Below, piece by piece: positions 12,740-23,135 of a stretch of DNA of 39,643 nt; positions within the stretch are counted from its first letter, which is position 1, and the number at the start of each line of letters is the position of its first letter. The notes below the pieces were generated by a model. It was not told the origin of the DNA, did no database searches, and saw only the letters and a program-made list of their open reading frames with translations. The position numbers and the translations under genes are program-made. Source of the stretch: Saccoglossus kowalevskii (Eukaryota > Hemichordata > Enteropneusta > Harrimaniidae); contig NW_003106600.1 in NCBI RefSeq assembly GCF_000003605.2, forward strand, positions 287,884-327,526, written 5' to 3'.

Positions 12740-12977
12740 GTAAGGTTTTTTTTTCTATTGGAAAGTAATATTAGCACATCAATAAGCAGATTATTTGTTT
12801 CATATTGAGCAAATTATTAAAAATCATTCAGAGATTGTTATGTAGTCAATGATTGCAAATCATTTCCTGATATGTTCTTTGCTTTTTGCCCCAGATAATG
12901 ATTTCAGATCATTTTAAGATGATTGGATCTCGGCTTAATTGAATAATGATACACAATGATTTCAATTTTCTCCTTAG

Positions 12978-13076
12978 AATGGAATTACCCCATTGCACGT
13001 TTCTTGTAAGTGGGGTCGTGTCAATATGGTAACATTATTACTGGATAGAGGAGCCAAAATCGACAGCAGAACAAGG
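12978..13076 (+). CDS. Ank: Ankyrin exon: ANK repeat 8
   Basis: A 99-nt phase-0 exon between CTCCTTAG and GTAAGC, encoding [20 protein letters not shown] through AKIDSRTR. It matches repeat 8 ([10 protein letters not shown]...MVKLLLDRG) of other ankyrins. The 238-bp intron before it shows nothing notable. The intron after it is long and contains a candidate microexon at 13717. Confidence 0.96.
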
Positions 13077-15562
13077 GTAAGCCTTCATTCTTTATTTCGA
13101 GTTGATTTGAATTAATTCTAATTAATATGATCAGTATTAGGAAACCTTTACAGAGAACAAGATGCCACAAATGAGACAATTTTAATTGCCCCTTTCACAT
13201 TTGAGAAACTTATTAGGATGCCGCTATCTCCATTGTACAGCTTGCCATACTTTCCTTCTGATTTCAGCTTTATAATTTTTAATTTAGAAACTTTATTTTG
13301 TGTGTTAAAGCTTGAGAAAAAAGTTTAAACATTTTTATTGAGTAGTTTAAGCATGCTTTTCATTTGATTTTTACCTTAATTGCTGCTTTTATATTAAATT
13401 TGTTTTTTTTGTTTACCTGTTTAGTTTCCTGTCTATTTGCCTATTATTGCCTGCAAATTTATTTTCTCCTGTCATCCAAATTTTAAAAACCATGGCAGTT
13501 TTTATGGTGATATATATATATATTTTTGTATTGCTTCCTAAGTGATTTCTTATGCTCTGCAGCCTATTCTCCCTATTTCTTCTGTGGAATCATCTAACCA
13601 TTCAAAGAAATAGTTGGAATGTCCCATTGTGCAAGGGGATATAGGGTGAATAGGTTAATATTGCATGTGCTACCATTTTACATACTCTAACATGCATTTC
13701 TACACATTTCCCATAGAATCCATTGGAACTGGTGACAAAAGTGAGTTTTGTTGAGTTACTGAGCCTCTTTAATACGTGACTGGGTGCTCAAAATCAGCAT
13801 TTCACTCCTCTTCATCTACTGTATACTGCCCTCACTGGCAATGCTTGCACATTTGTCGGCCATGATGGATTTGACTACTTGCATATTAAAAAAAATATTA
13901 ACCTGTATTAGGAACTGATTTTGAATTTTGTGGGGAATAGAACTTCAGTAAATGCTAGTCTACTAATCCACCATGGCTTGTATGAATGCGATTCTCCATG
14001 ATTTTATCATGGAAGTGACAACAGAAATCTTGGAAGTTATAGAATGTAGCTACCTTGAAATCAGCAAAGGTGTGAGATATATTTAATCATGACAAGAATG
14101 GGAACTTAGATTATACACCATGCTGATTATTTTTGGAATTTTTCACCAAGTTAGGTGGTAATGCTCACTTGCATGAGGTATACATGAATCCTATTTGTTG
14201 ATATTGGAGAGAAGTGAAATATGAGTACCTAGGTGTATGTAAAATGAACCCTTACTTCGCTTAATGTCTACATTTCCCTATACATCACTAACTTATTTTG
14301 TTTTGGACTAAATTTAAATGAGTTTGCTGGAAGGAGCAGATAATTTGACTCGTTTATATTTCATTATCATTTGTTGTTGCCAGCTGTGAGATCTTTTACT
14401 CACTCATTCTTGCTCAGTTTTTTTTCGGCATTTTTGGCACATTAATAAAATGGAAAATATAAGTAGGAAATCCTAGATATCCAATTTTGACCCCTATTTT
14501 TTTAAAATATTTTTTATGAGAATGAAGTGTAAATTGTTGAGCTTAGTAAGGGATGTCCAAGTAGGATTGCATCAAAACTACTTCACTAACATATTTTACT
14601 CAAAAAATATGTTGTAGTGAATTAATAATAAATTGATGTCATTCTTATTTATTTATTTTGATCTTTTTTTTCTTGCTTATAACAAATCTTTACCAACAAA
14701 TATTTGGTGGGGAAACGTTATGTGAAGCGAGCTGAAGATCGTAGCTTCATTATTAATATATTCTGTTTTGTGTTGTGTTGTTATTTGTAAGTTGTAATTT
14801 TATGTCTGTGAAAAAAGTCAGTTCTGTCAAAATAACTTATTTGTTGTATAAGGCAATTTTTTGGGTATTTTCTGATTTCAAACTATTTTGGGTTTTTGGT
14901 GTCTAGATTTCTTGTCTCGCTTAATAACATAATACATTTTGCTCTATGTACAAAATTAAATACAACAACTTTTTTCATCAACTTTAAATTATAGAAAAAA
15001 GTGTTTCAAAGTAGTATTCTACATGTATCAGAATTGATGCACTCTTTCTCTTTCCATGGAAATAATTTTCTGACTGCTGCATGCTTCTATCATTGCATAG
15101 ACTCACAGTACCATAGTTTCACACATATTAGAAAAATAAATTCTAATGTGGTTGCCTAGAGACCATCTGATGTGTTTGCTTAGAGACCATCATGAATTTC
15201 AGAACGATGTCAATGCTTGTTTTTCTTTTTTTTACTGAAAAAGTATCTGCTCTCTGCTCCTTGCAAAATACGTATTAACATTTAGTCCTCAAAACCACTA
15301 GAAAAATGGGTAAAACAATTTACTATGCTCACTAATGTAGATGTAGTTGTAACATTTCCCACACAAATTGCTATACTTTTATTTTGGATGTTGTTTCTGA
15401 AAGTTTTAATTGGAACACAAAGCTACTGAAATCTGGAATTTCTGTCTGAAAAGAAAGAAAAAATTTTGTTGGAAATGTTGAGGTTCTTTGTTTTTAGGTG
15501 GTGGTGGGTATTTTTGGCTGATTTCAATGAAAATTAATTTTGTGTTTGAACTTTACCAACAG
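13077..15562 (+). other. Ank: Intron between ANK repeats 8 and 9
   Basis: A 2.5-kb AT-rich intron with a short TA microsatellite near 13510 and a candidate 24-nt microexon at 13717-13740. Otherwise I see nothing in it. Confidence 0.8.
13717..13740 (+). CDS. Ank: Candidate alternative microexon between ANK repeats 8 and 9
   Basis: A 24-nt open segment (NPLELVTK) lies between a pyrimidine-rich acceptor (CATTTCCCATAG) and a near-consensus donor (AAA|GTGAGT). It is phase 0 on both sides and sits between two phase-0 exons, so inclusion would add eight residues at a repeat boundary without changing frame. Vertebrate ankyrins are known to use 24-nt phase-0 microexons at ANK-repeat junctions, which makes this plausible. 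It is short enough to be a chance pairing of splice-like sites; RNA data are needed. Confidence 0.4.
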
Positions 15563-15760
15563 GATGGACTGACACCTCTTCACTGCGCTGCAAGGAGTGG
15601 TCATGACCAGTGTGTTGATTTGCTACTGGAGAGAGGAGCACCTATTTTGGCCAAAACTAAGAATGGTCTTGCACCTTTACACATGGCAGCACAAGGAGAC
15701 CATGTAGATAGTGCACGTTTATTACTCTATCACAAAGCACCTGTTGATGATGTCACCGTG
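15563..15760 (+). CDS. Ank: Ankyrin exon: ANK repeats 9 and 10
   Basis: A 198-nt phase-0 exon, two full 33-residue repeats. The first starts [20 protein letters not shown] and the second [20 protein letters not shown], ending APVDDVTV before [16 protein letters not shown] and HMAAQGDH are repeat 9 and 10 signatures. The acceptor is TTACCAACAG. Confidence 0.96.
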
Positions 15761-16247
15761 GTAAGTTCTAAAAAATGTGCTGATGCATTGTTAAGATTTT
15801 CCCATTGAATTTATTAAAATTTCCATGATGTAGTTGAACTTTGTTTTCACTTTCATCAAAGCCGGTGATTGCATGTTGAGTCCCTGGGGTTTTTCTATGA
15901 GCGCCACTAAGCGCCACTAAGTGGGGGAGATAAGATGTGGAGTTTTTGATAATTATAAGTTAAAATGGAGCTTCCTATGCCTTCCTTGGGGCCAAAATTA
16001 CTATCAGACAGGTCACAGTTGAAGACTGTTCCCACATCAGAATTTAATGGTTGCCAGAGGATCTGCTCCCCAGGGTAAGGGGGCGCATGGCCATTGCATG
16101 AGTCCTGTGCCCTCGTACCCTTGTTAAAAAAAGTCCTATTTTGTGGATTATGTTCATTAACTTGTCAATTCATTTGACGTGCAATTGGACGATATTGAGA
16201 TTTATCAAGTTAGCCACAGTTTGTATCATTTCTATATTTTCTTGCAG
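15761..16247 (+). other. Ank: Intron between ANK repeats 10 and 11
   Basis: A 487-bp intron with a small 11-bp direct duplication (GCGCCACTAA) near 15900. No exon seen. Confidence 0.85.
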
Positions 16248-16445
16248 GATTACCTGACTTCATTGCATGTAGCTGCTCACTGTGGTCATCATAAAGTAGC
16301 TAAATTGCTGTTGGATCGTAAGGCTAACCCTGATTCCCGTGCTCTCAATGGTTTCACCCCACTTCATGTTGCCTGCAAAAAGAATCGCATCAAAGTCATA
16401 GAACTATTATTAAAGTATGGTGCATCAATCCACACTGTTACCGAG
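16248..16445 (+). CDS. Ank: Ankyrin exon: ANK repeats 11 and 12
   Basis: A 198-nt phase-0 exon between TTTTCTTGCAG and GTAAGT. It encodes [20 protein letters not shown] and then [20 protein letters not shown], ending SIHTVTE. The DYLT start, HCGHH and ACKKNRIKV wording mark repeats 11-12. Unlike most repeats, the first has TSLH instead of TPLH, which is also common at this position in other ankyrins. Confidence 0.96.
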
Positions 16446-16790
16446 GTAAGTAATCATAAATACTTTATTTAAGTTGGAATTAATTTTTGCTGAAAAGACA
16501 TTTTGACTGTTTTGTATGAAATTTATTTTCACTAATTTTTGACAATTGAATGTAAAATGTAGGAAAAACAGTATGCACATGTATTTGCTGGATTTTATTT
16601 TCACTGAATCATTCCTTCAGCGAAAATAGCAAAAATGAATCCAAGTGAAAATAAAGTATTTTACAGTAGCCATTATCCTTGAATTGATGGTATGATTACA
16701 ACCCCTACAATGTCAGTTTTGTACTGACTTGAAATCAATTACTGATAAATCAAATTTCCATTTCATTTTATCGCATTGTTCTTTTTATAG
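16446..16790 (+). other. Ank: Intron between ANK repeats 12 and 13
   Basis: A 345-bp AT-rich intron. Nothing else is visible. Confidence 0.85.
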
Positions 16791-16889
16791 TCTGGTTTAA
16801 CACCATTACACGTAGCTGCATTTATGGGTCATGTACAGATTGTATTATTGCTGTTACAACATGGAGCATCACCTGACACAGCTAATGTG
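16791..16889 (+). CDS. Ank: Ankyrin exon: ANK repeat 13
   Basis: A 99-nt phase-0 exon between CTTTTTATAG and GTAAGT, encoding [20 protein letters not shown] through [14 protein letters not shown] is the hallmark of repeat 13. Confidence 0.96.
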
Positions 16890-17470
16890 GTAAGTTGTAT
16901 AATTCACTACTCTCTCCCAGTCTTAAACCACTACCTTCTAGTTCACTCTTTTAGTCTTTTTTGCTATTTTATCTGGCCAGATGACTACCTCTTCCGCCAT
17001 ACAGAGCCCGACCCCCACCCACCACTGTCATCTATTTCCCCTGTACACTGCATTTTTTCTAACCAACTGCCTATAGTCCACGCCACACCATGTTTATTCT
17101 GTCTTGTGTTTCCCTATTGTCTTTCTACGTACTATCCATGGTGTGGAGAGTTCGCTCCGCTCCGGTCTGTCCGTTCCGGTCTGTCCGCTCCGGTCTGTCC
17201 GCTCCGGTCTGTCCGCTCCGGTCTGTCCGCTCCGGTCTGTCCGCTCCGGTCTGTCCGCTCCGGTCTGTCCGCTCCGGTCAGTCCACTCCGGTCAGTCCAC
17301 TCCGGTCAGTCCACTCCGGTCAGTCCACTCCGGTCAGTCCACTCCGGTCAGTCCACTCCGGTCAGTCCACTCCGGTCAGTCCGTTCTGGTCAATCCGTTC
17401 TGGTCAAGAGTGAAGAATGGAATGTTAATTTATTTTTTGTTGGAGCTTACCTCTAATTTTGTTTTTACAG
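16890..17470 (+). other. Ank: Intron between ANK repeats 13 and 14
   Basis: A 581-bp intron, nearly half of it a 14-bp minisatellite ending about 65 bp before the next exon. Confidence 0.85.
17153..17405. repeat. Minisatellite, 14-bp unit, about 18 copies
   Basis: The unit is TCCGCTCCGGTCTG in the left half and TCCACTCCGGTCAG in the right half, with decayed copies at both edges. Fourteen is not divisible by three, so the array reads open in all three forward frames as Ser/Pro/Val/Arg-rich peptides. This explains three overlapping spurious open frames. The GC-rich array contrasts with the AT-rich intron around it. Confidence 0.92.
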
Positions 17471-17767
17471 CGTGGTGAAACAGCCTTACATCTTGCCGCA
17501 AGAGCCAATCAAATTGATATCATTCGTATCTTATTACGCAATGGTGCCCAGGTAGATGCAAGAGCACGCGAGAACCAGACTCCACTGCATATTGCTTCCC
17601 GTCTGGGTAACGTGGAAATTGTCTTATTACTGTTGCAACACGGCGCATCACCTGATGCACAAACAAAGGATATGTACACAGCCCTGCATATTGCGGCCAA
17701 AGAAGGACAAGAAGATGTAGCATCTGTCCTACTAGAACACGGTGCATCGCTATCCACAACTACCAAG
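17471..17767 (+). CDS. Ank: Ankyrin exon: ANK repeats 14, 15 and 16
   Basis: A 297-nt phase-0 exon, exactly three 33-residue repeats: [20 protein letters not shown], then [20 protein letters not shown], then [20 protein letters not shown], ending LSTTTK before [24 protein letters not shown] and [11 protein letters not shown] are signatures of repeats 14-16. It is the longest exon of the ANK region, and the two antisense open frames over it are shadows. Confidence 0.97.
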
Positions 17768-18046
17768 GTGAGTTAGAATATCTGTGCATTCATGATTATC
17801 AAATAAAGCCCTGATTTTATTGGTTATTTTGTATTTTTGAATACTGCAGCAAAATTACTTTTCTAGTATAGTAAGTAAATACGTATTGGTATATGACATG
17901 TGTACAAATAGCTGTGAAATTAATTTAGGTTCCAGATGCTGTTTATATTTGCATATCATAAACATCGCTACATTTTACTCTTTGGTACCATAAATGTCAT
18001 CATGAAGCAATTATCAGAAATTTTTTTTTTTTTTCACGAATAACAG

Positions 18047-18146
18047 AAGGGGTTCACTCCTCTGCATGTGGCGGCGAAGTATGGAAGTCTAGAAGTCGCA
18101 GCTTTGCTCCTCAAGAAAGTTTGCCTCTCCTGATGCAGCTGGAAGG
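18047..18146 (+). CDS. Ank: Ankyrin exon: ANK repeat 17, with a one-base insertion
   Basis: Bounded by AATAACAG and GTATGT, this exon is 100 nt instead of 99. It starts correctly as [20 protein letters not shown] and reads LLKK at 18107-18118, after which the frame shifts and TGA appears at 18131. Dropping one base in 18113-18121 restores the family wording FASPDAAGR up to the donor. The rest of the gene is intact and conserved, so a sequencing or assembly error is more likely than a null allele. A genuine polymorphism cannot be excluded. Confidence 0.9.
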
Positions 18147-18272
18147 GTATGTTACTGTGATACTTGGCGCGAATTCAAATGTTGGAAAAAAAGGCAAATT
18201 ATTAAAATTTTTAGGTCCGTTGTCATCATAAGATTTCTCACTTCAATGATATTTACATCTTGACTTTTACAG

Positions 18273-18371
18273 AATGGTTTGACACCATTGCACGTTGCTG
18301 CCCATTATGACAATGTCAATGTTGCTATGCTGTTATTAAAACAAGGTGCTTCACCACACGCTGCAGCCAAG
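18273..18371 (+). CDS. Ank: Ankyrin exon: ANK repeat 18
   Basis: A 99-nt phase-0 exon between GACTTTTACAG and GTAATT, encoding [20 protein letters not shown] through ASPHAAAK. The AAHYDN wording identifies repeat 18. Confidence 0.96.
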
Positions 18372-18570
18372 GTAATTTGTTATCTAGATCTTTTTTCTTC
18401 CTCCGACAACCAGAGTGAAAACCAATGCACGGCATAATATTTATTTACCAAAAAGGACTGCAAAAAGTTTGTCATGTTTGGCCTCTATTTCATCAGAACA
18501 GCCATAATGACATTATTCACATGATAGGTTTAATTTTACCAACTGTTTTCAACTTTTATTTTACTCTCAG

Positions 18571-18768
18571 AATGGATTTACTCCACTACACATCGCTGCC
18601 AAGAAGAACCAGATGGAGATTGCCACCACATTACTGGAATTTGGAGCCGAAGCAAATGCAACGACTAAACATGGAATTAGTCCAGTCCACTTAGCGGCCC
18701 AGGAAGGACACACAGACATGCTAACATTGTTACTGGCCCGTGGTGCTAAGCCAGACATTCCTGCTAAG
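18571..18768 (+). CDS. Ank: Ankyrin exon: ANK repeats 19 and 20
   Basis: A 198-nt phase-0 exon between TTACTCTCAG and GTAAAT. It encodes [20 protein letters not shown] and then [20 protein letters not shown], ending KPDIPAK. AAKKNQM and QEGHTDM are repeat 19 and 20 signatures. The second repeat has SPVH instead of TPLH. Confidence 0.96.
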
Positions 18769-19278
18769 GTAAATTGTCACTGCTTTTAGCATCCAGTCAA
18801 TTGTTTTCAACAATTTTTATCAAAAAGATTCGGAGATAAAAATTATGGCGTTCAGTGAGTTAAGCTTTTAATAATACCGTAATAGGTTTTTCATTTTTGT
18901 GAAGTTATTATAGGACACACATCCTGGTACTTTGCCTGACCCCTAAAGGTCACTCATCCTGGTACTTTGCCTGACCCCTAAAGGTCACTCATCCTGGTAC
19001 TTTGCATGACCCCTAAGGTTACTCTCTGGTTCTTTAATGGGGGGGGGCATATATTTACTATCAGAATTTCTTAATTATTTAACAATTTATCATATCCAAA
19101 CTTTTGAGAATTAATGTTGAAAGATACTACCCCCAGAATTACCAGGATGCCTGACTGTTAGGGGTCACCATGGGTTATGTGAACCAAATTTTCTGCAAAT
19201 GTATCCGTGCATTGGAAAATGTTTTCTTATTTCATCAGATATTTTCATATAGTTAATGCTTTCTCCTGAAATTCACAG
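18769..19278 (+). other. Ank: Intron between ANK repeats 20 and 21
   Basis: A 510-bp intron containing three tandem copies of a 35-bp unit (18916-19020) and a short G run near 19040. Confidence 0.85.
18916..19020. repeat. Three tandem copies of a 35-bp unit
   Basis: The unit starts CACTCATCCTGGTACTTTGC and continues CTGACCCCTAAAGGT. Copies lie at 18916, 18951 and 18986, the last slightly diverged. Confidence 0.9.
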
Positions 19279-19475
19279 AATGGTTTAACTCCATTGCATC
19301 TTGCGGCTCAAGAAGATAGAGTTAACTGTGCAGCCATATTGTTGAAAACGATGCTGTCATCGATGCACAGACTAAAGCTGGATATACTCCTTTACATGTT
19401 GCTTGTCACTATGGCAACATTAAGGTGGCAACCTATTTATTGCAGCAAGAAGCAAAGGTTAATGAAAAGACTAAG
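19279..19475 (+). CDS. Ank: Ankyrin exon: ANK repeats 21 and 22, with a one-base deletion
   Basis: Bounded by AATTCACAG and GTGAGA, it is 197 nt where 198 is expected. The first part reads NGLTPLHLAAQEDRVNCAAI-LLK. At the A run 19345-19348 one base is missing (AAAAC for AAAAAC). Adding it restores NDAVIDAQTK and then AGYTPLHVACHYGNIKVATY to KVNEKTK. Both halves carry repeat 21/22 signatures (AAQED, ACHYGNIK). A homopolymer sequencing error is the likeliest cause. As written the exon reads out of frame after codon 23. Confidence 0.92.
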
Positions 19476-19710
19476 GTGAGAAAAAATAATACCAATCCAA
19501 AGTTCAATTTTCTCTTGTTTGTCAGAATATTTATTTCAAGAGTTGCAATGTGTTTATAGTTGATCAATAAAGCTGTATTTTGGATAGGCTCATTTAGGTC
19601 ATTTTCCTTTGTGCATTTATCACTTGTCTTTGACACTTGTCTTATAATGTTTCAAAACAAGTTTTTAAAAATAAAAATTAAATTTGTATATTAATGTTAT
19701 TGTTTCGTAG

Positions 19711-19908
19711 GCTGGCCTGACTCCACTCCATCAAGCTGCCCAGCAAGGTCATGTTGCCCTGATTAATCTGTTACTACAGTACGGTGCTGACCCCAATGAA
19801 GTCGCCAATAACGGATACACAGCATTGGCCATGGCTAAGCGTCTTGGCTACATCTCTGTTGTAAATACTCTGATAACCGTGACAACAGTTACTACGGTAA
19901 CTACACAG
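19711..19908 (+). CDS. Ank: Ankyrin exon: ANK repeats 23 and 24 plus Thr-rich tail
   Basis: A 198-nt phase-0 exon between TGTTTCGTAG and GTAAGT. It encodes [20 protein letters not shown], then [20 protein letters not shown], and ends in a valine-threonine tail ([11 protein letters not shown]). HQAAQQGH and AKRLGYISV identify the last two of the 24 repeats. A Thr-rich tail follows repeat 24 in vertebrate ankyrins too. The solenoid stops here. Confidence 0.97.
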
Positions 19909-20198
19909 GTAAGTCTATGTCTGGAATTTTTCTACACCAGAAAATGGAATTATCGCAAGAATTACCGCAAATGCATACCAGTCAATCAATCAATCCCCAT
20001 ACTGCCTTCCAGCATACTTTGTGATATTTTCATAGTATTCATAAAACTAAGATGTACAATTTAATACACATTTATTAGATAACTTATGTTAAATCTTGTT
20101 CATGGTAGTGGTGATATGGTGGTGAGCAGATCACAAATTCCCACTCTATACAATGGAATGAATTCATCTCATTGCTTTGTATTCTTATCTTTGTACAG

Positions 20199-20277
20199 AC
20201 TGATAAAGAAGAAAAACTCAAAGTCTTGGTTCCAGAAACCATGCAAGAAACATTCATATCAGACTCTGAAGATGAAG
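20199..20277 (+). CDS. Ank: Ankyrin exon: acidic linker after ANK repeats
   Basis: A 79-nt exon (phase 0 in, phase 1 out) between TCTTTGTACAG and GTAAGT. It encodes TDKEEKLKVLVPETMQETF and ISDSEDE. The VPETM-(T/Q)E motif followed by an acidic cluster occurs directly after repeat 24 in vertebrate ankyrins, supporting orthology of the linker. It is probably disordered. Confidence 0.93.
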
Positions 20278-22590
20278 GTAAGTGTAGTAGAGTTGGATTT
20301 TTGGGAATATTTGTGTTTTTAAAAATGTTAGAAAAGGTAAAGACCCGAATTAACCACAAAGTATAGGGAATATTTAGTATTAATGGAGTTAGCTTGTAGC
20401 ATGCCATTGCAGCACATAGACTCTACTCTAATCTTATCAAATCTACTGCTTGTTATGTGTTCTTCACTTTGCCTGCCCTATTGTTTACGTTCGTACCATG
20501 TGCTTGATTGGTTGCAGCATTCTGCACAATTACAATTCATACTTTTTCTTTTCTAATGTGTATTTTTCAATAATTAATTTATTCCAGCACGTACATTTTG
20601 ATAATTTTATTAAATGTTTTGTTCAGTTGATCAGAGTAACTCTGGCTTATTTGGTGCTGTTTAAATCTAGTTTAACAAACGTACACAATTATGAGTACTT
20701 AATTTCACTGACCTTTAATTTCACCATTTGGTGTTTATAGTCTATTTTACTGGGTTCATAAACAGTTTCTATTGTTATTTTACATAGTTATGTGATTTTT
20801 ATTTAGTGGATTTAACAGCAAAATTATAACCCAGTGAAAAATAGATTTATGGTATCCTCAAATTCTCGCTGTACAGTGGCCATCATGTGCTACTCGTACA
20901 TCAAATACTGTATTATTACTACATCTTCTTTGAGCTTTCTTTTCCTGATGTATGTTTCGAAAGTTTGTTTCAGTTTTGGTCACATCAGTCTTCAATAAGC
21001 CAGTGTCACTTTTTATTAACATTCACTTATTTTAACTATGTGGTTAATGTTTGTAATATTGCTTTCTTGTTAATGCTTGCTGTATGTCCTGCACTGTATG
21101 TTGTCTTGTACATAGGTATGGATTCCATTATTTACCTTCCACAGTCACCTCTGTGGCTTCCTTCATATGCTGGACTTGATAAAACCTATAATAATACCAC
21201 CATGAACACATTTACGTTTCGTAAGTCTGTGTCATTTTAAAGCTGTCGCTACAGCTGTTGTGTTTTGTAGATGGTTTCATCACTTGAACGTCATCATTAT
21301 TTTGTTAATGTATAATGTTTGCAAATTTTCCATTTTGTTTGCAGTATGTTATTTTACTCTCTTTACTAGGGAGTCTAGTAATTTGGATTCCCTAGATAAC
21401 TAGAAGTTTTCTGTTAAAACTGTTACAACACTCAATAAATATTGCTGGCTAAATGCAAATGTAAAATTTTCACCAGTGATAAAATCTTGCAATTATTGAG
21501 ACGAATGTTAAGTTATATACCACCAATTCATAATAATCATTTGAACAATAAATTCAACTTTTGTCACTTTTAACAAAATAAAAAATGCATATTTCTTCTA
21601 ATTGTTTCCGAAACTGTTAATCACTTACTGATAATCCAGAATTTGAAATGAAATTATAAAAAATAAGTATGAGCAAAATGACATTTGATAGGTTAACAGA
21701 ATGTTCAGTGGCTTTGGTTGATTTATGCTGTTAACTGCTAATGGATTGGAAAGAGTTCTTTCAGGCCCCCTCACCCCTAACCTGAACCCTAACACTTCAG
21801 CCCCCTCAATGTAATTCAATATGCCCCTCCAAATGATTAAGTGACCTAAAGAGGGGTATATATAATTGAAACAGAGGAGGGGTACTTGAGGGTTAGGATT
21901 TGATTTACAGGTGAGCGGAGCCCTAAGGAACTCTTACGTCATAGGGATACTGCACTAGCTTTACTAATAGGTGGCTTAAGGTAACAGCAGCTAAGCCAAT
22001 GAAATGCAATGCTCATGTAGTATTCACTCCATGTGGCAAATATTTAGAAGTACTAACCCAACATGATGCTATTTTATTAAATGGATTCGCCCCTGGTGCA
22101 ATACTAATGAGTCTACATTAAGTACAATGTGTGGTTTTCTGAACATGAAAGACTCAGTCATGCATTGCCTTTTCCATCTAAACCCAGTGGTAGTAGCCTC
22201 AGTGTCTTAAAATTACATTCCCACTTTGCAAATTTACATCACTCTCACAAGCTAAAAATATCAAATAATATATTGTTGGAAGTTATCCTGCTCTCACTTT
22301 CCACACATTTCATTTGGAAGGTACTGGAGGTTCTTATCCTGTTGACTGTCTCCAAGGACAAACAAAGCCTTCTAACTTGGTGTTTATTTTTACAAATCTA
22401 CTTCAATTTAGAAGACCAATTTTTTCATTACTGATTCATTATCCCAACATTTGATTATATATTGGTCAAAGGAGGGTATTTTACAAATTTGCAAATAGTG
22501 AATGCAACTTTAATACGGTAATCCCTCATCTGCACAGAATAATCCTTCAGGGGCATATTGAAAGATGAAAATCATGTTGTAAATTTTTAG
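20278..22590 (+). other. Ank: Intron between the two linker exons
   Basis: A 2.3-kb AT-rich intron. It contains a candidate 105-nt cassette exon (21116-21220) and otherwise nothing I can support. Confidence 0.75.
21116..21220 (+). CDS. Ank: Candidate cassette exon in the linker
   Basis: A 105-nt open segment between TTGTCTTGTACATAG and a strong donor (TTTC|GTAAGT). It is phase 1 on both sides, which fits the flanking exons (20277 phase 1 out, 22591 phase 1 in). Inclusion would add 35 residues, beginning G-MDSIIYLPQSPLWLPSYAG and ending in an Asn/Thr stretch. Vertebrate ANK2/ANK3 have known alternative exons at this same DEE|GEDxMTGD junction, though of different sequence. The splice sites, phase match and open frame together are suggestive, not conclusive. 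Confidence 0.5.
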
Positions 22591-22715
22591 GTGAAGATAC
22601 TATGACTGGTGACATGCCTACCTTAACAGTGGACGAAATGAAAAACATGGCTGATGACTCCATGCCTGTTTTACAGTCAATGACCATAGAGGAAGTATGG
22701 ATGAAAAGTGATCAG
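22591..22715 (+). CDS. Ank: Ankyrin exon: acidic linker, second part
   Basis: A 125-nt exon (phase 1 in, phase 0 out) between TAAATTTTTAG and GTAAAA. It encodes GEDTMTGDMPTLTVDEMKN, MADDSMP and then IEEVWMKSDQ. GEDTMTGD is a well-conserved ankyrin motif and the MADDSMP stretch parallels the LGDDSLP of vertebrates. The linker leads into the DG-repeat exon. Confidence 0.93.
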
Positions 22716-23135
22716 GTAAAACTTCTCAAAAAGATTCTTGAATATTTGATAGTGTATGATGTCATTTCTTTTTTACTGGTTGAGATTTATGTGACATACA
22801 GAAGACATGAAAGCAAACATTCATTCACAGGAACAACAATTTGATTATGTAGATGTTTGTTGCCTAGAAGATAGCAAACCCCCCAAAAAAGTTATTTTAT
22901 TTATGGAGATCTACTGATGAAAACAAGAGTTATGTGTGAACACCTTCTGTTCACACACAGGATAGATTTTCTATTAAAATGTATGTATTTTAGGAAAGGT
23001 GTCTTCTTGGGACTATCAAGATAGTAAAGGACAGAAACAAAATCAAGTTTCACATTCTGACACAGCATTCTGCCATCAGACTGGTTAATACTGCTTCTAT
23101 GCTACAAATCTTAACATATTTGTTTTCATTTTCAG
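22716..23135 (+). other. Ank: Intron before the DG-repeat exon
   Basis: A 420-bp intron. No repeats or additional exon are supported. Confidence 0.85.

Noticed and set aside
16824-17478. Three overlapping Ser/Pro/Val/Arg-rich open frames
   Set aside because: The first begins in the ANK repeat 13 exon and reads through the intron; all three are generated by the 14-bp minisatellite.
18047-19475. Interpretation of the locus as an ankyrin pseudogene
   Set aside because: Only two single-base indels are present among 24 otherwise intact, strongly conserved exons with consensus splice sites. Errors are more likely.
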